Source: an uncultured Gemmatimonadales bacterium (GTDB taxonomy: Bacteria > Gemmatimonadota > Gemmatimonadetes > JACCXV01 > JAHWKZ01). From it: 64,000 bases of DNA. Below the pieces are notes generated by a model. The model saw only the letters and a program-made list of their open reading frames with translations, was not told the DNA's origin and ran no database searches. Every line of letters begins with the position of its first letter. The first letter of the stretch is position 1. Of the stretch, positions 36,851 through 46,184 are shown piece after piece. The stretch lies in contig CAMYLR010000004.1 of the NCBI GenBank assembly GCA_947259315.1, positions 45,406 through 109,405 on the forward strand. The letters are read 5' to 3'. A program made the translations under genes and the position numbers.

Positions 36851-37617
36851 CCAAGAAACCCGATCCGAGCTGGGACCAGTACTGGTCGCAGAAGAAAGAA
36901 CTCGAGCGAGTCTACCGGTCGAGCCCGAGGGTGCTAGAGGCGGTCATGGGAGCGCTACCGCCGAAGGGTGAGCGGGTGTTGGAGGTGGGTTCAGGAACGG
37001 GGCGTGATACCGCGTGGCTGTCCGAGAGAGGGCTGCTCGCAATCGCGCTCGACAGCTCTCCGTCGGCGTGGTCGCTCATGGCGCAAACGGTGCCGAGCTT
37101 GGTCGGGCGGGGGATCGTCGGTGGTGACGCTCTACACCTCCCGTTTGCGGACGCGACTTTCGACCTCGTATTCCATCAAGGTGTGCTCGAACACTTCGGA
37201 AACCCGGCCGCGTTCCTACTAGAGAACCGCCGAGTTACCCGGCCGGGAGGTCTGCTGGTGGTTGACGTGCCGCAAACCTTTCATCCATGGACGGTCATCA
37301 AGCGAGTGTCACTGCGTTTCGACCGATGGTTTGCGGGATGGGAAACCGAGTACACGATCGGCCAGCTCGAACGGGTAGTGTCAGGTGCAGGTTACGAGGT
37401 GATCGAGACCTACGGTGACTGGATGGTGCCGAGCCTGGCCTATCGGCTGTTTCGTCACGTGGCCGAGCCGGTGACGTCGCTACCGCTGGAGCCCCGCGGG
37501 CCACAGGTGGTGCGACGTGCGAGACGCGGTATTCGAGATCGTTTGTTGACACCGCGTGTCGCCCGCTACACAGCACACACGATAGGAATCGTAGCCCGTA
37601 AGCCGAGCGATACCTGA
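36847..37617 (+). CDS. SAM-dependent methyltransferase (class I), surface-glycan cluster
   Basis: A 256-residue class I methyltransferase with motif I VLEVGSGTGRDTA, GGDALHLPFADATFDLVFHQGVLEH as motif II/post-I, and RPGGLLVVDVP. GTG start overlaps the phosphoesterase stop, and the stop is adjacent to a glycosyltransferase gene. Its target is probably a lipid-linked glycan or quinone-like lipid; context favours glycan modification, but the sequence does not identify it. Confidence 0.82.
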   Translation: MTKKPDPSWDQYWSQKKELERVYRSSPRVLEAVMGALPPKGERVLEVGSGTGRDTAWLSERGLLAIALDSSPSAWSLMAQTVPSLVGRGIVGGDALHLPFADATFDLVFHQGVLEHFGNPAAFLLENRRVTRPGGLLVVDVPQTFHPWTVIKRVSLRFDRWFAGWETEYTIGQLERVVSGAGYEVIETYGDWMVPSLAYRLFRHVAEPVTSLPLEPRGPQVVRRARRGIRDRLLTPRVARYTAHTIGIVARKPSDT

Positions 37618-38732
37618 TGCGCGTCCTCGTGATCAACTGGCAAGACTGGACACATCCCTTTGCCGGCGGGGCGGAGTTTCACCTGCGTGAGGTGTTCGGT
37701 CGAATCGCGCGGTTGGGTCACCGCGTGGATCTGTTGTGCACAGGGTATCCGGGGGCACCCAACGACGACCAGTTGGAGGGGATCAATATCCTCAGGCGCG
37801 GACAACGATACCGGCTCTTCAACTACCTCGTGCCAGGCCTCTACCGCCGGATTTTGCGCCACAACGACTACGATGTGATCGTCGATGATCTGAACAAGAT
37901 TCCGTTCTTGTCACCGCTTTTCGCTGATAAACCAGTGGTTGCGCTGGTGCATCATCTTCTCGGCCGAACCGCTTACCATGAGACGAACCCGGCCTTCGCG
38001 ACCTATGTCTGGCTCGGCGAACGGCCGATCTCGCGCGTCTATCGCCACGCGCCGTTTATCGCCGTCTCCAAGTCCACTGAAGACGAGTTGGTACGACGCG
38101 GCGTACGCCGGGAGCAGATCACGGTAGTCCCGAATGGCATCTCGGACGGACCTTTCGACGAGTTGATCACCAAGGAGAAGTCACCGACACCGTTGTTCGT
38201 GTACCTGGGCAGATTGAAGCGTTACAAGGCGATCGAGCTCATCCTGGAAGCGTTCGCGCTGCTGTCCGACGACTATCAGGACGCGAGACTGGTCATCGCC
38301 GGCGACGGCGATCACCGCTCGCAGCTCGAGCGGCGCGCAGCGGCGACCGGAGCGGGCCGGATCGAGTTTATTGGCTGGATCGGGGAAGAGCAGAAGTGGG
38401 AGCTGCTCAGATCCGCTTGGGCGCTGTGCTACACGAGCCCGAACGAAGGGTGGGGCATATCGAGCCTCGAGGCCCAACGCGTCGGCACGGTCGCCATCGT
38501 CAGCGACGCGCCGGGGTTGAGGGATACGATCGTGGCCGGTGAAACTGGGTGGGCGGTGCCCCACGGTGACGTGCAGAGCTTGGTCGCAACGATGAAACGC
38601 GCGATCTCAGAGCCACAGGAACGACATCGGCTAGAGCTGGCGGGTATCGAGCGGGCCAAGCGTTACACGTGGGACGCTGCGGCGGCCGAGACTTTGGCGG
38701 TGCTCGAGACGGCGAGCGGAAAGAGCGTATGA
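37617..38732 (+). CDS. GT4-family glycosyltransferase
   Basis: A 371-residue GT-B glycosyltransferase. The N-domain begins VLVINWQDWTHPFAGGAEFHLREVF; the C-domain has LFVYLGRLKRYKAIELILEAF, VIAGDGDHR, and the donor-binding EGWGISSLEAQRVGTVAIVSDAPGLRDTI. No signal peptide, so it works at the cytoplasmic membrane face. It sits between a methyltransferase and a GT2 enzyme with overlapping codons. Donor and acceptor are unknown. Confidence 0.87.
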   Translation: MRVLVINWQDWTHPFAGGAEFHLREVFGRIARLGHRVDLLCTGYPGAPNDDQLEGINILRRGQRYRLFNYLVPGLYRRILRHNDYDVIVDDLNKIPFLSPLFADKPVVALVHHLLGRTAYHETNPAFATYVWLGERPISRVYRHAPFIAVSKSTEDELVRRGVRREQITVVPNGISDGPFDELITKEKSPTPLFVYLGRLKRYKAIELILEAFALLSDDYQDARLVIAGDGDHRSQLERRAAATGAGRIEFIGWIGEEQKWELLRSAWALCYTSPNEGWGISSLEAQRVGTVAIVSDAPGLRDTIVAGETGWAVPHGDVQSLVATMKRAISEPQERHRLELAGIERAKRYTWDAAAAETLAVLETASGKSV

Positions 38733-39685
38733 CCAGCGGGTCTCGAGGCCGATTCGCGTTAGCGATCCCAGCGTTCAACGAGGTCGAGAACATGGTCCCA
38801 CTGTTCGATGCATTGCGTAAGACGTGGCGTGACCATGACCTGGGCGGAGAGGTCGTGCTCGTCGATGACGGTTCTACCGACGGCACGGCGTCAGCGGCGC
38901 AAGAAGCGGCGCGGGGTTTCCCAGTACGCGTGCGAGTCGAGCGCCATACTGAAAACCTCGGAAAAACGGAAGCCATGGTGACCGCCTCGGCCGCTACTCG
39001 GCAACCGCACATCGTCTTATTTGACGCCGATCTCCAGCACACCTCGGACGAGATTCCGCGCTTTCTCGACAAGCTCGATGAGGGATACGATGTGGTCACG
39101 GGGTGGAAACAAGGTGCGTACGAGAAACACTTCGTATCGGTCGTCTACAACTGGTTGTCGCAGAAGCTCTTCCGGGTTCCGGTTCACGACCTCAACTCGA
39201 TGAAAGCCTTTCGTCGCGACATCCTTGACGTCATCCCGCTGCGACACGACTGGCATCGTTTTTTCGTCGTTCTGGCGCATGACCGCGGCTACCGGTTGGC
39301 GGAGATACCAATTAGGCTGTATCCGAGGCAATTCGGAACTTCCAAGTACTCTGGGGCAGGACGCATACTCGCGGGTGTGCTCGACCTGTTATCGGTCAAG
39401 ATGCTGACTTCGATCCTTCGCCGACCGTTTGTGTTCTTTGGCACGCTCGGGAGTGTTCTCGGTGCCAGCGGGGTCGTGGTCGGAGCGGTGGCGCTCTATC
39501 TCCGGTTCGGGCTTGGCCAAGGGTATCGCCCGCTGCTCTACCTCGTCATCCTGTTAATCGTCCTGGGCGTGCTGTTTTTCTCGTTGGGGGTTCTGGCCGA
39601 GGGGATCGCCGGGGTACGGGATCGCGTCGAGCATCTCGAACGCCGACTGCTCGACGCGGACAAACCACCGGGAACGGAGGGGTGA
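38729..39685 (+). CDS. GT2-family polyprenyl-phosphate glycosyltransferase (DPM1/ArnC-like)
   Basis: A 318-residue protein. The GT-A domain (about 1-225) has AIPAFNEVENMVPLFDAL, VDDGSTDGTA, the DAD-equivalent LFDADLQHTSDEIP, and a Q/H-x-x-R-like TSKYSG region. Two C-terminal transmembrane helices (about 235-262 and 272-300) anchor it, as in enzymes that load undecaprenyl phosphate with a sugar. ATG 38729 overlaps the GT4 stop; an open frame upstream is not used. Confidence 0.88.
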   Translation: MTSGSRGRFALAIPAFNEVENMVPLFDALRKTWRDHDLGGEVVLVDDGSTDGTASAAQEAARGFPVRVRVERHTENLGKTEAMVTASAATRQPHIVLFDADLQHTSDEIPRFLDKLDEGYDVVTGWKQGAYEKHFVSVVYNWLSQKLFRVPVHDLNSMKAFRRDILDVIPLRHDWHRFFVVLAHDRGYRLAEIPIRLYPRQFGTSKYSGAGRILAGVLDLLSVKMLTSILRRPFVFFGTLGSVLGASGVVVGAVALYLRFGLGQGYRPLLYLVILLIVLGVLFFSLGVLAEGIAGVRDRVEHLERRLLDADKPPGTEG

Positions 39686-39713
39686 CCCACCCCGTACGTC
39701 AGGCGCCAGCAGG

Positions 39714-40913
39714 GTGACCCGCCTCCTCCACATCGCTACCGCCTGGCCCCGCTCGGCGGATGACGTGATCACGCCCTGGCTCGTGACCCTGTGTCGGAAA
39801 CAAGCTGCCGCCGGACATGATGTCCACGTGCTCGTCCCCGCCTATCGCGGGTCGAGTCAGCAGCGCTACGATACGATAACCATTCATCGCTTCCGCTACG
39901 CGCCATCCAAGTGGGAACGACTGACGCACGAGGAGGCGACTCCGGACCGGCTCCAACGACAACCGGCTTACGCGCTTCTGTTGCCCTCATACGCAGCCGC
40001 CGGAATGGCTGCCGGGTTTCGCCTGGGTCGGCGGGAACGATTCGACGTGGTGCATGTCCACTGGGCCGTGCCGCATGGCGTGATAGGCTGGACGGCTTCC
40101 CGAGCGGCTGGGGCCAAGCTGGTGACCACCTTCTACGGGGCCGAGATCCGCTGGGCGGAGAGCCGGTTCCCACCCGCCAAGCCATTCCTGCGGTGGTATT
40201 GCCAACGGTCGAGGCTGATCGCGATCTCAGCCAGCACCCGGGCCGCGCTCGCGCCTTACGCGCCGGATGAGATCGACATCATACCATTCGGCGTCCCACT
40301 GCCTGCGGATCGCCATGACCCCGGACCACAACCAACGACAGGTGACCCGGTCATCTTGTTTGTCGGTCGTCTCGTTGAGCGCAAAGGCGTTGACCGTCTG
40401 CTCGAGGCACTGGCGACGCAACGCGACCAGCGCTGGCGACTGCAAATCGTGGGGTTTGGGCCCGAGCGCGACCGCCTGGCCAAGCTGGCCGGAGATCTCG
40501 ATATCACCGGACGTGTCGAGTTTCTCGGTAAAGTCAGCCAAGAGGACCTCGTGGCCGCCTATCGCCGCGCTGCGTGCTTCGTCTTGCCGGCTACGCTCGA
40601 CGCACGTGCCGATACCGAAGGACTCGGTGTGGTGCTGCTCGAAGCGATGATGTACGGCACACCAGTCGTGGCGACGCGACGGGGTGGCATCACCGACATC
40701 GTCGAGGATGGTCGTACCGGCTTGTTGGTCGACGACACAGTGCCGGCGATCGCCGAAGGCATTCGACGCGTGCTGGCTGACCGCGGACTGGCTGATCGCA
40801 TCGGCTCGGCCGGCCGCCTCCACGTACGCACGGCATTTGGGTGGGAGACGATCTTGAGTCGTCTGGATCGAGTGTACGCGGGACACAGCGGAACGGTACC
40901 GATTCAAGATTGA
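39714..40913 (+). CDS. GT4-family glycosyltransferase
   Basis: A 399-residue GT-B enzyme: N-domain THIATAWP-type start with DVVHVHWAVPHGV and TTFYGAEIRW; C-domain ILFVGRLVERKGVDRLLEAL, VEFLGKVSQEDLVAAYRRA and the EGLGVVLLEAMMYGTPVVATRRGG nucleotide-sugar site. GTG start with AGGG immediately upstream. Its TGA overlaps the TTG start of the next methyltransferase gene. It probably extends the same surface glycan as its neighbours. Confidence 0.87.
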   Translation: MTRLLHIATAWPRSADDVITPWLVTLCRKQAAAGHDVHVLVPAYRGSSQQRYDTITIHRFRYAPSKWERLTHEEATPDRLQRQPAYALLLPSYAAAGMAAGFRLGRRERFDVVHVHWAVPHGVIGWTASRAAGAKLVTTFYGAEIRWAESRFPPAKPFLRWYCQRSRLIAISASTRAALAPYAPDEIDIIPFGVPLPADRHDPGPQPTTGDPVILFVGRLVERKGVDRLLEALATQRDQRWRLQIVGFGPERDRLAKLAGDLDITGRVEFLGKVSQEDLVAAYRRAACFVLPATLDARADTEGLGVVLLEAMMYGTPVVATRRGGITDIVEDGRTGLLVDDTVPAIAEGIRRVLADRGLADRIGSAGRLHVRTAFGWETILSRLDRVYAGHSGTVPIQD

Positions 40914-41644
40914 CAGCCGACTATTACACCCGGTGGCTGGCCGACCCCGAGTATCGAGCATCGCGTCGCCAAAAAGCAGATCTTATTTACGCCATCAGCG
41001 AACCGTGGCTCGGACCGGCACAGACGGTCGTCGATCTTGGCGCTGGCACCGGACTGATACGAAAGCGACTGGAGGAGCTGGCCGGGCGGCCGATTATTGG
41101 ATTCGAGATCGATCTCGCGTTCGTCGAAGACCCGGAACGGATGGCAATCGCTGATCTGGAGCGATTACCGCTACGCGGTCAAAGCGTAGCGTTCGGGATC
41201 GCAAACCACGTCTACGAGCACGTCCGCGACTTGGACGCGCTCTTTGCTGAGCTTGCTCGGGTACTGACCCAAAATGGGCGCGCATACATGACAGCCGGCA
41301 ATCGATACGCCATTATGGAGCCCCATTACCGCGTCCCCACGTTGGCGTGGTGGCCCGAGTCAGTGGCGACGCGGATTCTGCGGTGGACTGGACGCGGAGA
41401 GCGTTACGCCGGTATCAACTTCACCACCCATCGTAGGCTCGTGGCTGCGGCCAATCGTCACGGCCTCGTACTCGACGATCTGACGGATCGAGTGCTCATG
41501 ACAGAGATCGATCGCTACATCAGTCGCACCGGCCGGCTGGTCGGGCGGTTGGCTCGTTCGTTCCCAACCGCACCGCGCCGGCGGGCACTCCAGCTGCTGT
41601 CGCCGCAATGGTTTTTCCTCATACGCCACGGAAACGTTTCATGA
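40910..41644 (+). CDS. SAM-dependent methyltransferase (class I), second in the glycan cluster
   Basis: A 244-residue methyltransferase with VVDLGAGTGLIRKRLEEL as motif I, MAIADLERLPLRGQSVAFGIANHVYEHV, and ALFAELARVLTQNGRAYMT. TTG 40910 is chosen because it overlaps the glycosyltransferase stop and begins TADYYTRWL, normal for the family. It overlaps the next gene's ATG. Substrate unknown. Confidence 0.8.
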   Translation: MTADYYTRWLADPEYRASRRQKADLIYAISEPWLGPAQTVVDLGAGTGLIRKRLEELAGRPIIGFEIDLAFVEDPERMAIADLERLPLRGQSVAFGIANHVYEHVRDLDALFAELARVLTQNGRAYMTAGNRYAIMEPHYRVPTLAWWPESVATRILRWTGRGERYAGINFTTHRRLVAAANRHGLVLDDLTDRVLMTEIDRYISRTGRLVGRLARSFPTAPRRRALQLLSPQWFFLIRHGNVS

Positions 41645-44600
41645 CAGCAGCCAAGAAGGGGAAGAAAAAGCAGCGCAACCGGCGCAGAAAAACTCAACCT
41701 CCTCCACCACCCCCTCGGACCATGCCATCGCGGCGCGTTTGGTGGCTCTTCTTGATCGGTCTGACGATCGCCGTGCTTATGTTCTTCGGGTCGTTTATCT
41801 CAGACCGAAACTCCGTCATGTTCGGCACGGATATGTTGTCTCAAGCGTATCAGAGCCGATCCTTTGCCGTTGAGCAGGTTCGGTCTGGTGACGGTTTGCC
41901 ACAGTGGAACCCGTTCGTATTCGGTGGATTGCCTTACCTGTCGACCCTGCCTTATCCGGTCTACTATCCGACGTCGCTCCTCTATTTTGCGATGCCGCTT
42001 CACCGCGCGATCGGTTGGGGGTTTGTCTTCCACGTGATCCTCGCCGGCGCGCTCATGTACGGGTTGGCTCGCGAGCTCAAGCTCGCGCCAGGGGCCGCGC
42101 TCGTCGCCGGCGTCGCGTATGGCTTCACCGGCTATCTCATGAGCCATCTATACGCCGGCCAGGACGGGCGGATGTTCGCCATGAGCTGGACCCCAGCACT
42201 GTTCCTGCTCGCCGAGCGCGCGATCGAACGGTGTCGCCCACACTGGTTTCTGTGGCTGGCCGCGGTCGTCGCACTGCAAGCGTTTACGCCACACGTCCAG
42301 ATGATGTACTTCGCAGCTATGGGTGTGACGGCGTACGTCGCGTTTCGGTTGGCTCAGCTCTATCGGGAAACGCGAGCCACGCGAACCGTAGCGCTTCTCG
42401 GCGCATCGTTCGCTGGCGCCTATGCGCTGGCCGGTTTGTTGGCGCTGGTCGAGATATGGCCGACCGCCAACATGCTGCAATTCTCGCATCGCGTTGACCG
42501 CGGCTACGAATACGCATCCTCGTGGTCGATGCCGGTGCAAGAGACGCTGGCCACGATTTGGCCCGCGTTCCAGGGGTATCTGCGCTCCTACTGGGGAACC
42601 AATCCGTTCAAGCTCCACACCGAGTACCTGGGTGCCGTCCCCGTACTACTGGCGCTGATTGCGCTGATCGGCCGGCGATCGGCTCGGGTATGGTTTTTCG
42701 CTGCGCTCGCTCTCGGGGGCCTTCTTTTTGCTTGGGGTGCGGCAACACCTGTCCACCGGGTCTTTTACTGGACGCTGCCGATCATGAAGTCGTTTCGCGC
42801 GCCGGCGATGATGTTTTCGGTTGTCGCGTTGTCGACTTGCGTTTTGGCTGGGTTTGGTGCGCAATGTCTTTACGATCGGCGAGACGAACTGGCCGATCCT
42901 CACCATACCGGGTGGAAGATCGTTGGCGGCCTGGGTCTCCTTTGGCTCGCCCTTTGGGCTTGGGCGGCCGCTGCACCCGATGGCTTCGCAAACCTGTGGA
43001 CGAGCCTTCTGTACGGCACGCGGTTCGACGCCCAGCGTACCCCTGAGGTCATGGAGGCGATGGGAGCGTTTGTCACCGGACTGGGTCTGTTCGCGGTGTT
43101 CTGGGCTGCCAGCGCAGCGATCTTTTGGCTGGCTGTCCGGCGGAAAATCGGGCCACTGATGGCGTGCGCGATCTTGGCCATGATCGCTCTGGCCGATCTG
43201 TGGCGCGTCGACCAGGACTTCTACGACACGTTGCCGATCGACCGTGTCACCAGTGCTGACCCGGCCGTCAATTACCTGCGGCAACAGCCCGAGCCGTTCC
43301 GGGTCTGGCCGTTACCGAACGCGTATGGCCCAAACGACCTCATGTTGTTCGAAGTCGAATCGGTCACCGGCTCACAGAACTTCCGGTTGTCCTGGTGGGA
43401 CGATCTGGTGGGCGAAGACCAATCAGGCCTAGCTGAGCCCGCGATCTGGTCATTGCTGAACATCCGGTACGTGATTTCAGGACCCGCTGTGCAGGCGGCT
43501 GGCTTCGACCTCGTTCATCAGGACGAGGGCCGCCATGTCTACGCCAGGCAAGCGGCGTCGCCACGTGCCTGGGTGGTTCACGACGTGGAGTCGGTCAGTG
43601 CCGCATCTGATGCACGGGCGAGGTTGCTTGACCCCAGCTTTGACCCACTACGGACGGCGATCGTAATGAACGACGTGAACCTTCCCGCGTTGGGTCCAGC
43701 CGAACCCGGATCGGGTTCGGTCGATTGGGTCACACGTGACACCGATCAGCTGATCCTCGACGCGGAGATGGGGGCCGATGGCTTGCTCGTCATGAGCGAG
43801 ATCTATCACCCGTACTGGCGAGCCACGATCGACGGCGAGCCGACAGCGGTGCTTCAAGTCGACATCGCGCTACGAGCTGTCGCCGTTCCGGCCGGCTCCC
43901 ACCGGATCGAGATGCAGTTCGACGATCCAGTCGGCCCACTGAGGCCCGCAGACGGCCCAGCGAGCGATCACCGACGGCTGGCCTGGGCCGAGCGGGTCGG
44001 GGCGGCAGCCGTACTCGTCGCTTTGGCCTGGTACGTCGCTCGCCACTGGAACCAGGTCGAGGCGTACGCATGGTCTTTTCGTTGGCCCCGATTGTTGTTG
44101 GGCTCCCTTTGCGTCGTCATCTCCTACAGTCTGTTCGTGGTATTGTGGCGCCAGCTCTTGCACGCGCTCGGCGGTCGCTTGGCGTTCGTCGATGCTCACC
44201 GGATCTGGTACTTCGGCAATCTCGCCCGGTACATACCCGGTAAGGTGTTTCAGCTCGCTGGGACGGCGTATCTCGCGCGCGCTAAGGGTGTTCCTGGATC
44301 GACCACAGTCGCAGCCAGCGTGCTGGCGCAAGCGTTCGTTGTCGGCAGTGCAGTGATCGTGGCCGTCGCGACGCTGGGTGGCGGCTCGCTACCCGGGCCG
44401 GCGTGGCTGCCATTGGTTGTCCTGGTCGGCCTGGCGGCCCTCGTCTTCACGCCGCTATTCGAGACTTTCCAAGCCACCCTGATGCGTTGGCGGCCCGACA
44501 CGTTCTCTGGGGTCGATTCGATCGGGATGCGCCAACGCGGGTTGCTTGCCGCCAGCTACATCATCGCCTGGGTCTCCTTTGGCACCGGATTCTACCTCTT

Positions 44601-44898
44601 TCTATCGGGTCTCACAGCGGTAGCAGTTGAGGATTTTTGGCCACTCGTGGGCGTCAGCGCAGCTGGCTACGCGGCCGGGTGGCTGGCGGTCTTCGCACCG
44701 GGTGGCATCGGTGTGCGCGAAGGCGTATACGCGCTTCTCTTGGCCCGGTTTCTACCACCGTCAGCGGCGGCTGCAGCCGCGATCCTGTCGCGCTTGTGGT
44801 TGACCGCGGTCGAAGTCGCCGTCGCGGCCGTGCTGGCCACCGCTTTCGGGTACCGAGACCTCTCCTCGGCCACCACCAACAGCGATCCCAAGAAGTGA
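41641..44898 (+). CDS. Giant membrane protein: YfhO-like region fused to a UPF0104/LPG-synthase-TM region
   Basis: 1,085 residues. After a Lys-rich and Pro-rich cytoplasmic start (KKGKKKQRNRRRK, PPPPPP), residues about 30-770 resemble YfhO-type multi-helix membrane proteins of the GT-C kind, with the loop FGTDMLSQAYQSRSF and the extracytoplasmic YHPYWRATIDGE domain. From about 790 to 1080 the sequence is that of UPF0104/AglD-like flippase-related proteins (GNLARYIPGKVFQLAG, FAPGGIGVREGVYA). These are usually separate proteins. The YfhO part lacks its final helix before the junction near residue 770, so this is either a true fusion or an in-frame loss between two adjacent genes. Confidence 0.8.
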   Translation: MTAAKKGKKKQRNRRRKTQPPPPPPRTMPSRRVWWLFLIGLTIAVLMFFGSFISDRNSVMFGTDMLSQAYQSRSFAVEQVRSGDGLPQWNPFVFGGLPYLSTLPYPVYYPTSLLYFAMPLHRAIGWGFVFHVILAGALMYGLARELKLAPGAALVAGVAYGFTGYLMSHLYAGQDGRMFAMSWTPALFLLAERAIERCRPHWFLWLAAVVALQAFTPHVQMMYFAAMGVTAYVAFRLAQLYRETRATRTVALLGASFAGAYALAGLLALVEIWPTANMLQFSHRVDRGYEYASSWSMPVQETLATIWPAFQGYLRSYWGTNPFKLHTEYLGAVPVLLALIALIGRRSARVWFFAALALGGLLFAWGAATPVHRVFYWTLPIMKSFRAPAMMFSVVALSTCVLAGFGAQCLYDRRDELADPHHTGWKIVGGLGLLWLALWAWAAAAPDGFANLWTSLLYGTRFDAQRTPEVMEAMGAFVTGLGLFAVFWAASAAIFWLAVRRKIGPLMACAILAMIALADLWRVDQDFYDTLPIDRVTSADPAVNYLRQQPEPFRVWPLPNAYGPNDLMLFEVESVTGSQNFRLSWWDDLVGEDQSGLAEPAIWSLLNIRYVISGPAVQAAGFDLVHQDEGRHVYARQAASPRAWVVHDVESVSAASDARARLLDPSFDPLRTAIVMNDVNLPALGPAEPGSGSVDWVTRDTDQLILDAEMGADGLLVMSEIYHPYWRATIDGEPTAVLQVDIALRAVAVPAGSHRIEMQFDDPVGPLRPADGPASDHRRLAWAERVGAAAVLVALAWYVARHWNQVEAYAWSFRWPRLLLGSLCVVISYSLFVVLWRQLLHALGGRLAFVDAHRIWYFGNLARYIPGKVFQLAGTAYLARAKGVPGSTTVAASVLAQAFVVGSAVIVAVATLGGGSLPGPAWLPLVVLVGLAALVFTPLFETFQATLMRWRPDTFSGVDSIGMRQRGLLAASYIIAWVSFGTGFYLFLSGLTAVAVEDFWPLVGVSAAGYAAGWLAVFAPGGIGVREGVYALLLARFLPPSAAAAAAILSRLWLTAVEVAVAAVLATAFGYRDLSSATTNSDPKK

Positions 44899-46184
44899 GC
44901 GGGGCACTCGCCCTCATCGTGATCGGGACCTGCATAGTGGGCTACGGCCTGGTGTCAAACCGGATCGAGCGCACCGCCATCACCCCTCCGATGATTTTTA
45001 CGCTCGCCGGGCTGGTGATCGGTCCACTCGGTTTCGCTCTAGCCACGCCGGAGATCGGGCACGCCGCGATCCACACGCTGGCCGAGGTGACCTTGATGCT
45101 GGTCCTCTTCACCGATGCCGCCAGAATCGACGTTCGAACCTTGATCCGCGATCACGACATGCCGGTCCGCCTGCTGGGCATTGGGTTGCCTCTGACGATC
45201 GTCCTGGGGGCGTTCGTGGCAGCCGTTCTTTTCCCCTCGTTCTCTATTTGGGAGGCCGCGGTGTTGAGCGTGATGCTGGCCCCCACCGACGCGGCGCTGG
45301 GCCATGCGGTCGTGTCGAACCCTCGAGTGCCGGTACGAGTTCGCCAAGCACTGAACGTCGAGAGCGGGCTCAACGACGGGCTCGTGCTTCCCGTGTTGCT
45401 GATCTGTCTGGCTCTGGCCGGTGCCTCTGAAACGGCGGACGGAGCTGTGAGCTGGGTTCGGTTTGTGGCGCTCCAGCTCACCGTCGGCCCGGCAGTCGGA
45501 GTGATCGTCGGTCTGGCCGGCGGATGGCTCGTCGACCGGGCCGTCTCGACAGGCTGGATGAACGACGTGTTCCGCGACCTATCGCTGGTTGGGCTCGCCC
45601 TGTTGGCGTTTGGCGTCTCGTTGTCGCTGGGAGGCAATGGGTTCATCGCCGCCTTCGCTGCCGGTCTCGCATTGGGCGCAGCGGTGCGCGATCATTGCCA
45701 GGGGTTGTACGAGTTCGCCGAAGCAGAGGGCCAACTGCTCACGTTGCTCGTCTTTCTCGTGTTCGGAGCTGTCCTGGTGCCGGAGATGTCTACGTTGTTT
45801 GACATCCGCGTGGTGCTCTACGGCCTGCTGAGCTTGGGTGTCGTCCGCATCGTCCCGGTCTGGTTGAGTCTGCTGGGACTCAACCTCAGCTGGCACACGA
45901 TCGCGTTTGTTGGCTGGTTCGGCCCACGTGGCTTGGCGTCGATCCTCTTTGGCCTGTTGATCGTCGAACGCTCAGCTATACTGTCAACGGATCTCATTTT
46001 TGGTGTCGTCGTGTTCACGGTACTGGTGAGCATCGTGGCGCACGGACTCACGGCGACCCCGGGAGCCGCTTGGTATGCTCGACACGCTGACACGATGCGC
46101 GATCAACCCGATACCCCTGAACTACAACCGACGAGTGAGATGCCGCTGAGGTTTGGATCTATCAGCTCTGATCACGATGCGTGA
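44895..46184 (+). CDS. CPA1-type sodium/proton antiporter
   Basis: A 429-residue polytopic inner-membrane protein with about 12 helices. Features include GLVIGPLGFA, TLMLVLFTDAARIDV, SVMLAPTDAALGHAVVSN, ESGLNDGLVLPVLL (the conserved Asn-Asp transport motif), and WFGPRGLASILFGLL. GTG 44895 overlaps the stop of the giant membrane protein gene. The hydrophilic tail is short. Probably exchanges Na+ or K+ for protons; the cation is unproven. Confidence 0.88.
   Translation: MSGALALIVIGTCIVGYGLVSNRIERTAITPPMIFTLAGLVIGPLGFALATPEIGHAAIHTLAEVTLMLVLFTDAARIDVRTLIRDHDMPVRLLGIGLPLTIVLGAFVAAVLFPSFSIWEAAVLSVMLAPTDAALGHAVVSNPRVPVRVRQALNVESGLNDGLVLPVLLICLALAGASETADGAVSWVRFVALQLTVGPAVGVIVGLAGGWLVDRAVSTGWMNDVFRDLSLVGLALLAFGVSLSLGGNGFIAAFAAGLALGAAVRDHCQGLYEFAEAEGQLLTLLVFLVFGAVLVPEMSTLFDIRVVLYGLLSLGVVRIVPVWLSLLGLNLSWHTIAFVGWFGPRGLASILFGLLIVERSAILSTDLIFGVVVFTVLVSIVAHGLTATPGAAWYARHADTMRDQPDTPELQPTSEMPLRFGSISSDHDA

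Noticed and set aside
42646-43284. Minus-strand frame of 212 codons inside the giant membrane protein gene
   Set aside because: The plus strand encodes continuous hydrophobic helices of a recognisable family; the antisense product is Arg/Gln-rich without motifs.
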